From Isoetes taiwanensis (Eukaryota; Streptophyta; Lycopodiopsida; Isoetales; Isoetaceae), in contig JAJEKV010000015.1 of NCBI GenBank assembly GCA_021234155.1, positions 3,382,852 to 3,446,851 on the forward strand: 64,000 bases of DNA. The letters are read 5' to 3'. Made by a program: the position numbers and the translations under genes. The notes beneath the pieces are model-generated. The model was not told where the DNA came from and searched no databases. It saw nothing but the letters and a program-made list of their open reading frames with translations. Shown piece after piece: positions 35,554 to 46,503 of the stretch; the first letter of the stretch is position 1; each line of letters opens with the position of its first letter.

Positions 35554-36445
35554 CCTCCCTGCGGACGTTGCGGAAATCCGTCCCCTCTCAACAATTGATC
35601 TTTACCTTACATTCGATTTCCCTTGCTACGTGATGACGGGCCAGTAGCTCCACTTTATTCTCTTTGTTTTACCGCTGTAGCGTCTCCACATATTGAGGAA
35701 AAGCCTATCTCCCTTTAGTGCGGAACCATTTCCTTAGGCGGAACACCCACGAAGCCTAACTTCGAGCATAGCGCCGCATCGAGGATGCTTCAAGTGTAGG
35801 TGTTCTTCAAAGTCGGCCTTCTTCAAGTCACGAAGCCTTCAAACCCGGTCAGATTTGTTCCCCGGATCTTCGGTGTTGGATCTTCTCTTGCGGCTTCTCT
35901 GACCGGTATGCATGCACACCCTGAGGAGGTAAAGAAGCGAGAACAAATTATCTTTTCTATTCTTTTCTTAATGTGGGCGCGATTCAAGATGGCCAGCAAT
36001 TCGAAGCGGTGTTACTCGGGGCAGGGAAAGGCTGGGCTGCGTGCGATGAAACCGTTAAGGTTATTCAAAATATTGGTGGGGAAATCGGCGAAATCGATGG
36101 ATGAAAATTATCTTGTTGGATTCTTTGGGGATAATCCGGTGCTGTAATCTCCTGAAGAAAAATGGCGAAGAATCCCAATCCAGAATCGGTCGAAAAAATC
36201 GAGAATCGAGAATGGAAATGTTGCTTTCTGGTTTTCTTGATGATTTAAACCTTTCGGTTCTTTGGATCGACTTGTGAACCACCGGACAATGTAAGGAACA
36301 TGCCCTTAGTGGAGCAAGCGATGGATCCCTCAGCTTGAGCGAACCGTCGGTAGCCAAAATTGATTAACAACCCGATGGGAGCTATGGGGTTGGGACTTCT
36401 TCCAAATTACAAAGAAACTTTTGTCTCAAAAGGTATGTACCAAAG
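35554..36445. other. Anonymous sequence right of the gypsy 5' LTR
   Basis: A 115-codon plus-strand frame at 35800-36147 has no motif I recognise and starts within repetitive sequence. Nothing else was seen. Confidence 0.3.
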
Positions 36446-36630
36446 TTTAAAATTCAAAGCATGGGCGGAAAAAAAGCGGGGGTTATTAAAAAAAAAGGGT
36501 GAAATAATAGTTGAAAAAGAAAGTGTAAAATAAATGATTTTAAAATTCAAGCATGGGGCGGGAAAAAAAGCGGGGTATTAGAAAAAAGGGAATAAAATAA
36601 TCGTTGAAAAAAGAAGTGTAAAATAAATGC
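36446..36630. repeat. Tandem duplication, period 92 bp
   Basis: Two units begin TTTAAAATTCAA(A)GCATGG at 36446 and 36538. They continue with a purine-rich GGCGGGAAAAAAAGCGGGG and end GTGTAAAATAAATG. About 85 to 90 percent of bases agree. Confidence 0.8.
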
Positions 36631-37189
36631 TAATAATATAGGATTATATTTTGGCGTGTCCCCAATCTCCTCTTTTTATGTGTGTGCTACTATGTTCACC
36701 GTTAAACGATATGTTGCCATGGTGCGCGTTTTCTAGGCATATATTCTTATTCTAAGGTAAAATTTAACTTTAGAATATCATGATATAGTTTACACCTTGT
36801 TTAACCCATTTTAAAGGTTCAAGACACAAAATGGGGACAAGTACATATTAATAGATCTAATGCATATTACTAGATTTAATGCATAGGTCTAATAGGCTCT
36901 CATAGGTTATAATGTGCATTATAGGTGCATATGTTGCTATTTACATGTGCATTAGGCATTACTCTTTACATAGCTAAATATGAGCCCAACTATGGTATGG
37001 TCCATTAGAAGGGAGGGTCCATTGGATATGTGTCCATTAGATAATACATGGGGAGGGTCTATTTTTCATGGAAAATCGTTAGAAATTTATGGGAGGAGTA
37101 TTTTTCATAGAAAATACATAGGATGTTTGAAGGTTATTCATTTTCGACCTTCTCGGGACTACGAGCTTTGAAATTGCCCTTTTTTACTC
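36631..37189. other. Anonymous stretch with short repeats
   Basis: No gene. Short phrases recur, such as CTAATGCATATTA/TTAATGCATAGG (36860-36890) and ATTTTTCATGGAAAA/ATTTTTCATAGAAAA (37060-37110). Confidence 0.35.
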
Positions 37190-37810
37190 TGTACGCCTTT
37201 TTCATTTCTGGCGTGAGAAAGAACCCTCAAACTTGCATTTTTTAAACTTTGGTACGCCTTTCTCGACTTCGGTGAAAAGGCCTTCCGACCCCTAAAACCT
37301 CGTTTACGGCTTTGAGCGCCTTTCTGGGCTCGCGAATCGAAAGGACCTCCCGATCTAAGGCACTTGCATTTTTCGGCTTTGAGGGTGGCCTTTCTCGGGC
37401 TCGGCGGAGTCGAGAAAGGCCTTCTGACTTCCCTAAGAGCACTGTGTTTCCTTTGAAATTGCCTTTCCTGGGCTCGCGAGTCGAAGACCTCCAACCCTAA
37501 GGCACGCATTTACGACTGGGCTGGCCTGCGACTCGCGGTCGAGACCTTCCCAATCCTAAAAGCTGCGTTTCTGGCTTGGAGGCTGCCTTTCGGCTTCGCC
37601 AGTCGAAGACCTCCCATTCCCTAAAACTTGCGTTTTTGGCTTTGAGAAGTGCCCTTTCTGGATTCATGAGAAAGAGGCAACAATCCCTAAAGCACCGTGT
37701 TTCTGCGGCTTGGGCGCCTTTCTCATTTTCGCGGTCGAGAAAGACTATGTTTTGTGTTTTTCCTCTCGAGATGCCTTTCTCGGCTAGAATTAGAAAAATC
37801 TCATCTGTTT
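37190..37810. repeat. Minisatellite, about 10 units of roughly 65 bp
   Basis: The core GCCTTTCTCGGCTCGCGAGTCGA-like phrase, split by variants, starts near 37194, 37255, 37318, 37388, 37460, 37526, 37586, 37658, 37717 and 37783, so spacing is 59-72 bp. Between cores lie ACCTCCxxxCCCTAAA and TGCGTTTCTGGCTTTGAG. The sequence is GC-richer than its surroundings. Open frames across it are by-products of the repeat. Confidence 0.8.
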
Positions 37811-38515
37811 TCCAAAAATGGCCCTAGGCGTGTTTTATTTTTTTTTTTTTGCATGTAGCATCCACTTGACTAATTTGATTTTGTCTCTTGCGGTGCTTAT
37901 CTCGACTAGATAGTACATGCTTGGGGAGCAATGAAAAGATCATTTCATTGAAGAAAGGTCTTGAAAGAGGGTGGTGACATCGGTTGGACATACAAGCAAG
38001 TGGCCCATACTGAGGAACTCCTCATACAAATTTCTATCGTGCGTAAGTTTCTCGTGACTAGGAGAGCTCCACGCACCCTTTGCACTAGGTGGTTCATGTG
38101 TGAAGAGGGTGTAATCATTAATGCCCATCTGACCACTATGGTCTCTTCACCTTTGTAATATATATTGTAATGAGCCCATTTATAAATATAAGGTATCTCA
38201 AAACTAGTATTTTTGGGTGATTAAGTAAACAATTTGTTAATTTTTTTGGAATTTGTGATCTCTTGTCTACCCACCTAAGAAAATAGAGCCAAAATGTTCA
38301 ACTAAAATCTTTTCAACTAGAACTTTGGTTTCAATCTGTAATGAAATTCCTATGTTTGAGTTGCATTGTTCTTGTTCTCGACTTCGCTATCAAGAAAAGC
38401 TGGAAAGCTTGGATGCACACTAACGAACAAAAATTTGAATTATGGGCCGGTTTTGGTCCGGTGCTCCTTTTTGTGTAAAATAACAGGGTTCCAAAAAAAA
38501 GTGGGAATGGAATGA
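37811..38515. other. Anonymous AT-rich flank
   Basis: No gene was recognised. A T-run of about 13 lies at 37838-37850. The frames at 37940-38158 overlap on both strands without motifs. Confidence 0.3.
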
Positions 38516-39059
38516 GTCCCACTTTACTTAAATACGACTTTACTGTCTTCTTGGAGCTGTGTTCATGTAACACATTTCACATTAATACAAAATATTCTGT
38601 TCATTATCTATTGTACTTCTCTAATCTGTGATGCTTTGATTAATGAATGCTAATGTCTACTACTATAATGTTTTTGCATTGAAAGGAAATAATGTAGACT
38701 GCTATAAGATTATAGACTTTAAACACGGTTAAGTTATTCATTTATAGGAATAACACACTCATCATATTTAGACTTTTGAAATTCAAAACATGATGGAATC
38801 AGTGTGTTCATATAACTTCAAGAAATTGGTACATAAGAGTTTGCTCTGTTTTGCAATCATAAATCTAAACTCCATTCTGTAAAACCGTGTTTTGTAATGC
38901 CATTACTAAACTTATCACAAAATGGACCAGAATTGAGAAATCAGATATATATAAATCTTCATACATGGGAAAACATTCACATTGAACTCAGACGTAAGTG
39001 AATTGCTAAAATGAATGAAAGAATCAAACTAAATTTCTGTCATCCCTATTTTGGAAGAT

Positions 39060-40126
39060 GACATGTCTTATCAAGTCTCCTTCCTTCTTCAATTATCTGG
39101 CAACTCTGCTTCTAATGGCAACATCTCCAATTCCAAATCCTCCATAATGCAGAAATTCCACAAAACACATGCTGCATGAATGATATTGGTTGCCTTGCCA
39201 ACATGAATAGGCAAACCCTTGAGGAAGGATCCTGAGCTTCTCTTTCATTATCCCAAATCCATTCTCTACACAAACTCTGCCCTTGCAAATCCTCTTGTTG
39301 AACCTGCCAAAGCCCTTGTGCCATCTGGAAATACCTTCATCAAGAACCTTCTGAGTGGATATGTTGAATTCCCTAAAAGCATTGGTGGAATACTGACTGT
39401 CACATCTTCATCCAGGATTTCACCCTCCTGTTAATCTATTTTTCACTCATTTGGACAATAGGTTCCTGCAAAATCTGCCTTGATGCTAGCCTCTTATACA
39501 ATAGACTCTTTTTGAACTGGTTGGAATCATGCACAGATCCTATCCTACTAATACACACATTGATAAACATTCTAGAGTGTGTTACTACACCCTGCATCAG
39601 GCAGGAATGCCTCCTGTGTCTGCTAATCATCCCCTTTGTCTTTCCCCCACGGCTTTCTGTACAAGAAAATGTGAGAACCATCAACAACACCAAAAATACT
39701 AGGCAAATTTGTGGCATCTTCAAATTCCTTCATGATATCATGGAGTCTCCAACCCGAGGGTAAGGCAATGAATTTCTTGTAACGCATGGTCTTGGATGCT
39801 AAAAACTAAAGTCACCTTCTTGGTATATTTTTGGATTGTGGTTTTTCCAACATAAAATCTTTGACCAACATGCAATGGCATCTCACCATGAGCAAGAAAA
39901 TAGAGTACCATAGCTACAGCTTTCCTAGGAACTACAGGGGGCCTGACCTTCTGCCCTGGTTTGATCAGGTATGGTACAATAAGGCCAACCAGTTTCTCAA
40001 ATGACCCTCTCTTCATTCTATAAAACTGATGCCACATATCATCTTCGAATGACGGAAGGCAATTCTAGGCATGATTGTCAATGTTATCCCATTGAGTGGT
40101 TTGTCTTGGATATGCTTAATCGAGAT
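39060..40126 (-). pseudogene. Harbinger copy 2 DDE transposase, C-terminal part
   Basis: Minus-strand blocks in order: NIDNHAWNCLPSFEDDMWHQ (40030-40090), MKRGSFEKLVGLIVPYLIKP, RKAVAMVLYFLAHGEMPLHV, GQRFYVGKTTIQKYTKKVTL, then a frameshift, the G-V-V-D-G-S catalytic region near 39680 (degraded), and finally RVCVENGFGIMKEKLRI at about 39230-39290. The third catalytic acidic residue, Glu, is kept here (codon 39264-39266), unlike in copy 1. The gene lacks its N-terminal exon because of the insertion at 40140, and frameshifts are present. Confidence 0.75.
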
Positions 40127-40140
40127 GTTGCAGCCAGGAG
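40127..40140. other. Left target-site duplication of the nested insertion
   Basis: GTTGCAGCCAGGAG here matches GTTAGCAGCCAGGAG at 48452-48465, with one base inserted. The Harbinger copy 2 sequence is continuous across the two if everything between is removed, so this is the duplicated target of an 8.3-kb composite insertion. Confidence 0.6.
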
Positions 40141-40170
40141 GTTTTTATTTATTTATTTATTTATTTATTT
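40141..40170. repeat. (TTTA)n microsatellite at the insertion edge
   Basis: About six TTTA units directly follow the target duplication. On the minus strand this is a (TAAA)n tail, the form expected for the 3' end of a minus-strand LINE. Confidence 0.75.
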
Positions 40171-41010
40171 ATTATTAAATGATTGATATTTCTTCTGAGG
40201 ACTTATACTGTATTGGTTGCTAGATGGTATGGCAAGTTGAAGTTGCAATATGTTTAAGGGGGTTGAAAGCAAGATTGGTCCCTTGGATATTAATACTTAG
40301 AAACTATTATATACTTGATATGATAAAAATGCATGAGGTAATAGGGTTAATGTGATGCGAAACCAATAAAATAATTAGGGTTTCTGAAAAAAAAGCATGG
40401 AAGTTCAAAGAAGCGGAAAAAGATTATTATGCAAAAATGCTAAGTATTGCCTCACTATCGATCTCTGGTAGTCAAAAACCTCAAAACTGACGGTATGAAG
40501 GACTCGGAACCTAAGCTCCAGATTATATATTGGTCTGATCTTTTTGTGGTAAGTATTGCATGTTTTCTTTCAAGTTTGGGTGGGCGGTGGATTCTCCGGC
40601 ATCAAACATGCCCGGAAGAAGGGTGATCTTAATTTTGCTACCGAAGAGGATGGGAGGAGAAAAAGTAAAGAAGGCAACTCAAAAAAGATTTTCCAGTATA
40701 GAAAATCCGCTGCCAAGATTGGTGTAGTTCCTAATGCATCGATTGACAGTGTCAAAATGGGTATTTCTAATGTACCCTACTCCGCCAATAATCTTGAAGC
40801 CAGGGATCCGGCTTTGGATGGGATTGCTGCTAGCTTTCACCAAAAAGGTAAAAATGCAGATATAGCTGATGGGATCTCTGATTGCTACATTCAAGGGTGC
40901 TACGAAAGTGCTAAGGATAAGGATAAAGGAGTAGATTCCAATAACAATTTGTCTTTGGCGCTCAAAAAAGATTTGCCCAATTTGGTTTGCATGCAAATAA
41001 TTTATTATAG
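40171..41010 (+). repeat. Terminal direct repeat, left copy
   Basis: It matches 46609-47453 almost base for base over long stretches. Differences cluster at CAGCTG and CCWGG sites. It carries a shortened version of the small ORF seen in the right copy, frame-disturbed near 40640-40660 (GDLNFAT then a different seven residues). Confidence 0.85.
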
Positions 41011-41014
41011 CTAG
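40619..41014 (+). CDS. Putative first exon of element ORF1 (left repeat)
   Basis: An Arg/Lys-rich start (RKKGDLNFAT) continues with KSKEGNSKKIFQYRKSAAKI and VPNASIDSVKMGISNVPYSA, then IADGISDCYIQGCYES, and ends in a Lys/Asp-rich run. The right repeat has the cleaner version beginning MPRKKGDLNFATRKRIAEEK (47053 onwards). It is probably the N-terminal part of ORF1 and basic enough to bind nucleic acid. It lies 1.3 kb upstream of the long ORF1 exon, whose frame has no ATG of its own. I found no known domain. Confidence 0.4.
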   Translation, partial: KGDLNFATEEDGRRKSKEGNSKKIFQYRKSAAKIGVVPNASIDSVKMGISNVPYSANNLEARDPALDGIAASFHQKGKNADIADGISDCYIQGCYESAKDKDKGVDSNNNLSLALKKDLPNLVCMQIIYYS

Positions 41015-41154
41015 AAGTTGTGCTAATCTGAAGGTTTTTTTAATATATGTTATGATCTAAGGCTTTTTGATCTATCACTTTGATTTGTCATTTGATCCAG
41101 CATATTTAAGCTTTGAATCATAAAGAGTTAAAACATTAATGTAGATTCCATTTA

Positions 41155-41560
41155 GGGAGTATGCATTTGCTTGTGGAAATATAGATCTAAGTGCTAGTTG
41201 ATTTATCTTTTTGGATCTGCAATAGGTGTAAGATTTTGTTTAAACGTATTTCTCATTTTTATTGAGTCATTACTGAATTTGTAAATGCCCAATCTAAGGC
41301 TATTTGGCTGCTGGTAGGTAGATCTGAAGCATTTAAGCTTTCTTCATTGTACTTCCACTTAGGGATTATGCATTTGCCTGTGATAATATAGTTCTAAGTG
41401 CTAGTTGATTTAGCATTTTGGATCTGCAGTAGGTGTAAGATAGTGATCAAGTGTATTTCTCATTTTTATTGTGGCATTACTGAATTCATAAGTGCCCAAT
41501 CTAAGGCTATCTGGCCGCTGGAAGACAGATCTGTAGCATCTAAGCTTACTTCATTGGATG
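41155..41560. repeat. Tandem duplication inside the putative intron, period 206 bp
   Basis: Units at 41155 and 41361 share GATTATGCATTTGC, CTAAGTGCTAGTTGATTTA, TTTTGGATCTGCA and GCCCAATCTAAGGCTAT. They are about 85 percent alike. They lie between the putative ORF1 exons. Confidence 0.8.
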
Positions 41561-42363
41561 TGATGATGGATTTACCTTTAGAATGCCTAGAAATGATTAG
41601 GTTGATAACTCTAAATCTGGAAATTATATTGGGTTATTATTTCTAGGCTATTCTTTCTTACTTTTACCTTGTATTCTGATATGGAATGCTAACAAGGTGA
41701 AGGGGGATACCTCAAGAAAGCCTATGACGTCTGCTATCCCTTACAATAACAACCATGCTAATGCTTGTCCTTGTTTGTGGGTGCAGGTAACAGGTTTTCT
41801 TGCTCTTTGCTATTGTATTTCGTCAAGAATGTCTTGCAAACTTCAATTTCCAAGCTTTGAAGATTATGAGAAATCGGTATTATATTTGTAACTGTCATAA
41901 AATACAATGACATAAGGTAATGATTTGGCAGTATTGATGTGTTAGAGGATAACTCATTCTGATTCACAAGTGTGAGACATATTGAAGTTGGTTGTATGAA
42001 GTTATCTTGGTTAATGATTAACATATGTATATCTTCATGGTTTAAAGCTGACTGGACTTGTAAAGATGGCTAGTTCATTATGTTGTCTATTTGTACTGGA
42101 ATAAAAAGGTTTTCTATTTTTTGTCTTAAATATATCATTGTATCAAGGCCAAGTCATGCAAGTACCTGTGTATGATAAGGGCTGCCAATTGTAACCAGTT
42201 AAATCCTTGCAAAGGTTTTTAATGGTTAAGTTATCAGGTTTCCAGATCTGGTATAATGGTTTTTTTTCTTATTCCAGTTTATTAGTTTTACTAATAACCT
42301 TGGTTTCAATGATATTTCTATCAGGTACATTTATATTAACTAAAGTGATGTGGTATCCTGTAG

Positions 42364-43941
42364 GATTCTCTTCATGTGGATGAAAATGATATATACAACA
42401 ATTGGATCAAGGAGCTAATCAAGCTGGAATATGATAAATGCGGTATATTTAGCCCAAATTTTGCTGTTCAGACTTTACTTGGTTGCATTAAGAACAATGA
42501 TATTCACTCTTTTATTACCTTCAAAGAGGTAAATCTTTTGGATAAAAGTTTATCTGTTGTAGCATATCTGGGGTTCAGTGGTTGGTTTAAGATTTTTCAA
42601 CGTATGAAGAAGGTCAATTTTGACTTTGCTAAAAGCAAGGAGATTCTTACTGCCATGTATAATGACATGAGCAGTATCATATATTACAGGACATGCCTTG
42701 AGGATGAAGCTGCACATAAATTTGTGTTAGGTCTTATGGCTTTAGAAGAAGCTAATAATATTGCACCTCCTACTTTTGAGAAAAATGATCATAAACCACT
42801 GGAGTTAAATGTCAATGAAGACATGAGTGACTGCCTATTTGCAGATTCAGACCTGACTGAAGAAGATTTGTCTACCATCAATGGTAAAAAGGAGGTTCAA
42901 AATATTCCCGTCCATACTCTTAATGCAATTTCTGAAGACAGGGTACCAGAATTGTCACTCTCAAATTCCACATGCTTCCCTATTATCATTGAACAAACAG
43001 TTGAATGTTATGCTGCAGTACATGAACATGCTATTTGGAAAAGTCAGAATCTTGGTGCCTTGGCCCCTATTGACATTGATACTTGGATTGCTCTTGCTGG
43101 TGTCTCCCAGGATGAGGTACATGATGCTAAGTTTGCAGCCTATAAGCTTGAGAAGAAATTTGATATCTTGAATGTGGATCTGCCATTTAAGATGGACTTT
43201 TTTTATCAACATTGCATCAAGAACTCACCTGTTGAAATTGGCCAGAAAGGTCACATGGCTTTTACTAATATTGATAGGGATGATTATTATTTGAAGCGTA
43301 TTTGGAGAACACACTGTCCATACTTCAAATGTCATTGTGAAAAAGTCAAGTTTAAATCCCAGAAAAAGGAAGACAAGTGCAATTGTGGGATCATTTGGTT
43401 TGATCAAGGAATCTGGTTTATTATCAACCACATGGAGCAGCTCTATCCTGGTGCCACACCCATGCTACGTATGGTGATCATTTCCAAATGGCTCAACAAG
43501 GTAATGAAACCTGCTGTGATTGCATACATTTCTTACCTTGAAGTAAGGAGAAATATGTTTTATATGACAATTGCATTTGCAAGTAACCCTGATACCAGTT
43601 TGAAGGCAAAATTTGGGAATAACAAAATGGCAGATGTGGCGGAAAAAATGATCAGGCCTTTATCCTTTTTGAAAGATAGCATCTCAGCCAACAAATCCTC
43701 CGGATGGCAAAAATCTTATGTCAATAGCAGCAATAAACCCAAGCAGTCAAGCTTCATTACACCAAGGTTACCACCAAGGATTACTATTGATCCCAAATCC
43801 ATTGGCAGTGCATCTCAAAGTGGGACACCTCTTAGAGAGGACTTGGATGAGTTTAGCATTACTAAAGGTGGGAATCATGTTATCTCACTTGATGATAACA
43901 TAACTCAGAAAAAACTTGACTATGTGGAAGATTCGCTGTGA
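42364..43941 (+). CDS. Element ORF1, long 3' exon (about 525 codons)
   Basis: An uninterrupted frame ends at a TGA at 43939-43941. There is no ATG near its start: an in-frame TAG sits at 42361-42363 as the end of TATCCTGTAG, which looks like a splice acceptor. I therefore place the exon start at 42364 (DSLHVDENDIYNNW). The N-terminal half is acidic. At about residues 300-335 there is a Cys/His cluster, THCPYFKCHCEKVKFKSQ then KEDKCNCGIIWF, a possible zinc-binding site. The C terminus is Ser/Pro-rich and low in order. No nuclease, helicase or gag motif was seen. It is the best-preserved ORF of the element and lies just upstream of the RT. Its function is unknown, and RNA or DNA binding is a guess. 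Confidence 0.6.
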   Translation, partial: DSLHVDENDIYNNWIKELIKLEYDKCGIFSPNFAVQTLLGCIKNNDIHSFITFKEVNLLDKSLSVVAYLGFSGWFKIFQRMKKVNFDFAKSKEILTAMYNDMSSIIYYRTCLEDEAAHKFVLGLMALEEANNIAPPTFEKNDHKPLELNVNEDMSDCLFADSDLTEEDLSTINGKKEVQNIPVHTLNAISEDRVPELSLSNSTCFPIIIEQTVECYAAVHEHAIWKSQNLGALAPIDIDTWIALAGVSQDEVHDAKFAAYKLEKKFDILNVDLPFKMDFFYQHCIKNSPVEIGQKGHMAFTNIDRDDYYLKRIWRTHCPYFKCHCEKVKFKSQKKEDKCNCGIIWFDQGIWFIINHMEQLYPGATPMLRMVIISKWLNKVMKPAVIAYISYLEVRRNMFYMTIAFASNPDTSLKAKFGNNKMADVAEKMIRPLSFLKDSISANKSSGWQKSYVNSSNKPKQSSFITPRLPPRITIDPKSIGSASQSGTPLREDLDEFSITKGGNHVISLDDNITQKKLDYVEDSL

Positions 43942-44290
43942 TGTTTTGAATACTTGAACAAGCCCAAAGGGACATTTACATGGGGTTTTACCCTTTGGGT
44001 CTGGTTTATGATAAACCCATGATACATTAGCCATTTGGCACTTTTTGAAGTTACTGCCATGAAATAATATGGCAAAATTTTGATCTGGTTATATTGGAAA
44101 TTTTTCCATAATATATGACTTTTTACTGAATTTTAATCGTACTGTTATTTGTCAAATTGACTAAATTAAAGTGTACTTTAGCTTTAAGTTATATGAGTAC
44201 ATAATAGAAACCTGTTTTTATTATTGTACTTTGTTACAATTGTAACTGAAGACAACTAACCATAAAAAATGACGATTGTAGGTTGAGAAG
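43942..44290. other. Spacer between ORF1 and RT
   Basis: AT-rich and non-coding. It ends TTGTAGGTTGAGAAG before the first ATG of the RT region, so an additional splice junction is possible here. Confidence 0.35.
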
Positions 44291-46474
44291 ATGAAGATCA
44301 GAACTATTGTCAAGGACATCAATAAGAACAAACATCTTCATAGTTCGGGTAAGGATGTAAACAACAAAATAGTTCATATGAAAATTCATATCAAAAGCAT
44401 TGGATAAGTTCAACATCAGACAGGTTTTCCAAAGTGTTTTTTGGGAAATATTCCAGGACAGAGGTGTAGAAATCATTGATAACACTATTTTTGCTTGGAA
44501 ATATACAGAACAAATTAGGGATATGGTGTACAAACCATTCAATATTTTTGCTGATGCTTCCTCAGCCAGATGTCCTTGTAATAATCCAAATTTGAGCATT
44601 TTGTAGACCCCAAAGATTGGCCATATTAGAACCACGACCTAAATATTATACCGACTCTAAGCTCGGGAATGCATTCAAATGTGGACTGAATCACATACCA
44701 GATCAGCCACTGAGCATTCAGGAATTCAATGAGGAGTTTGCAAAGTTATGTCAGGAGTTCTTTGCAGTCCATAAATATGACCTACTTGATTTGACAGATG
44801 AAGATATACTGATCATTTCTGATATGTTGAAAGAATTAGCACATGCAGAAGTGGTCTACTTAAAAAGCTCTTTAATTCCCAAGAGGTTCTTGTGGCAAGA
44901 TCAGGAAGTCATAAAAAATGTCAAGTGGCTTAACAAAAATTTATATGTGGCTGGACTCGACAAAGCCAACAATAATGCGGCATTTATTTGCCCTTTACAT
45001 ATCTCAGAGATGGCTAAAAGCAGACTTGAAAGCCCAGATTTTGAAAAATGTTTAGATTCTTCCATGCTAGTCAAGAATACATGTGTTAAGGAGATCAAAA
45101 CCTTCATTGGTGATATGCATGATGCACAGTTAAATCTACCTTATTTAATGGCTACCTTCAAAGCCCATAAAGGGGATTACAGGTGGCTTACAAATGCACA
45201 TAATACAGTGTATTCTGATATAGCAGCTGTCATCACGGGTATTCTCAATAACTTCATCGAAACCTGGCCAAATGTTTGCTACAAGATGACCGCCAAATAT
45301 AGATTCTGGAATCCTAGAAAAATCAATGCTTGTTGGATAGTCAATTCAATTTATGATGTGACTCTTAATCTGCCCAACAGGATTCATAACGTATTTAGTG
45401 CAGACATTATGAAGTGCTATGAAAATATACCATTATATGGTGATGAAGGAATTATTGAGGTCAGCAATGATATAGCTGACATGATCTGGGAATACATGAT
45501 GGAGGAAAAAGCAGTATTTGATTTACTAGTTAAGAAGAATAGAATAGAATAGAATAGTTTTTTTAACGTCCACGAAGACCCATACAATGGGCTAGTACAA
45601 TCATTACTACTAGGATTAAAAAACCCCTGCCTCGAAAGGTTAAGAAGAATGGTACAATCTGCATTAAATGGGTTAAGTCAAACATGGACAAAATACAAAA
45701 GTTGGAGTTTTATTACTAGAGCAGGCTTCAAAAATATGAATGCCTGGTTATTATCCAATTGTTTCATACAAATGGGGAATCAAATATGGAAACAAGTAAA
45801 AGGTATACCCATGGGGTTTGCTTGCAGCCCAGCATGGTGTAATTTATATCTAGGATGGTTCGAGCTTAGATTCATTTTGAAATTAGCTCATCAGGGTAAT
45901 TTTGCACAGATATACAGGTTCCAGCATGCAGCACGCTACATAGATGATCTTAATATCATCAATGGTGGGGATGTAATGGAATTTCTATCTGAAAAAGCTG
46001 ATAATCCTATTTACAACCTCCAGTATCTTAGCATTAAAGATGAAACTACTTACGGAAATAGTAATGATCATGACAGACCTGTTGGGATCAGTTGCAACTT
46101 TCTAAATATTACTATCAAAGTACATGATCGTAAACGGTAGGTATATTCATCAGACAAGATTTGACAAGAGAAATAAGTTGCCCTTTGCTGTTAATAAATT
46201 TATTAGGGCTGACAGCTGCAGACCCTATGGACAGGCTTCCAGGGTCATAATTTTGCAGATATTACCTTATGTTTATGCACATTCAGATGCAAATAATGCT
46301 GCATTGGACATTTTTGGGCTTATTGAAACATTTTGTAATAATGGTTTCAGCAAAGTCAGAATTCCTTATTTGGTGTTAACAGTTTTTGAACAAGAAAACT
46401 TTCCAGGAATACTGTTCTCAATTAATGAGATGATCAGAATGCTCAAGAATTTGATACACCACCACCTGAATTAA
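44291..46474 (+). pseudogene. Reverse transcriptase of the retroelement, interrupted
   Basis: The RT coding region starts near the ATG at 44291. Read across frames: DKFNIRQVFQSVFWEIFQDR, then a C-P-C cluster (about 44570), LNHIPDQPLSI, LYVAGLDKANNNAAFICPLH (44944-45003), LPYLMATFKAHKGDYRWLTN, and VFSADIMKCYENIPL, where the palm Asp in S-A-D-I is probably the first catalytic one. Next come IWKQVKGIPMGFACSP (45786-45833) and AARYIDDLNIING with the catalytic Y-I-D-D (45928-45966). The thumb is at 46124-46474 (YIHQTRFDKRNKLPFAVNKF), stop at 46472. The frame is broken near 44600-44640, by a LINE-tail insertion at 45543-45647, near 45715, and near 46130. No C-terminal endonuclease follows. The catalytic residues remain, so the damage may be recent. 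Confidence 0.75.
45531..45654 (-). mobile_element. LINE-tail insertion in the RT, with 12-bp target duplication
   Basis: GTTAAGAAGAAT occurs at 45531-45542 and again at about 45641-45652, flanking roughly 98 inserted bases. Read on the minus strand, the insert carries the LINE terminal motif (GGGTCTTCGTGGACGTTAAAAAA) and ends in a CTATT pentamer tail next to the left duplicate. This is a severely 5'-truncated LINE that splits the RT palm. Confidence 0.85.
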
Positions 46475-46503
46475 TACTTAGAGAGTAGTACAACATAGGA
46501 CGG

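Larger units (their letters stand above)
38516..40140 (-). mobile_element. PIF/Harbinger copy 2, transposase half
   Basis: The left part of a second Harbinger copy. A candidate inverted-repeat end (38516-38539) matches the end of copy 1. The transposase reads 40126 down to about 39060. At 40140 it is cut by a nested insertion, and the N-terminal part reappears at 48466-48890. No Myb-like partner gene was found beside this copy. Confidence 0.65.

Noticed and set aside
37190-37810. CCCTAAA-like words suggesting interstitial telomere repeats
   Set aside because: They occur once per 65-bp unit and not in tandem, so this is not telomeric DNA.
37159-37827. Several Arg/Ser-rich frames on both strands
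   Set aside because: All are by-products of the 65-bp minisatellite.
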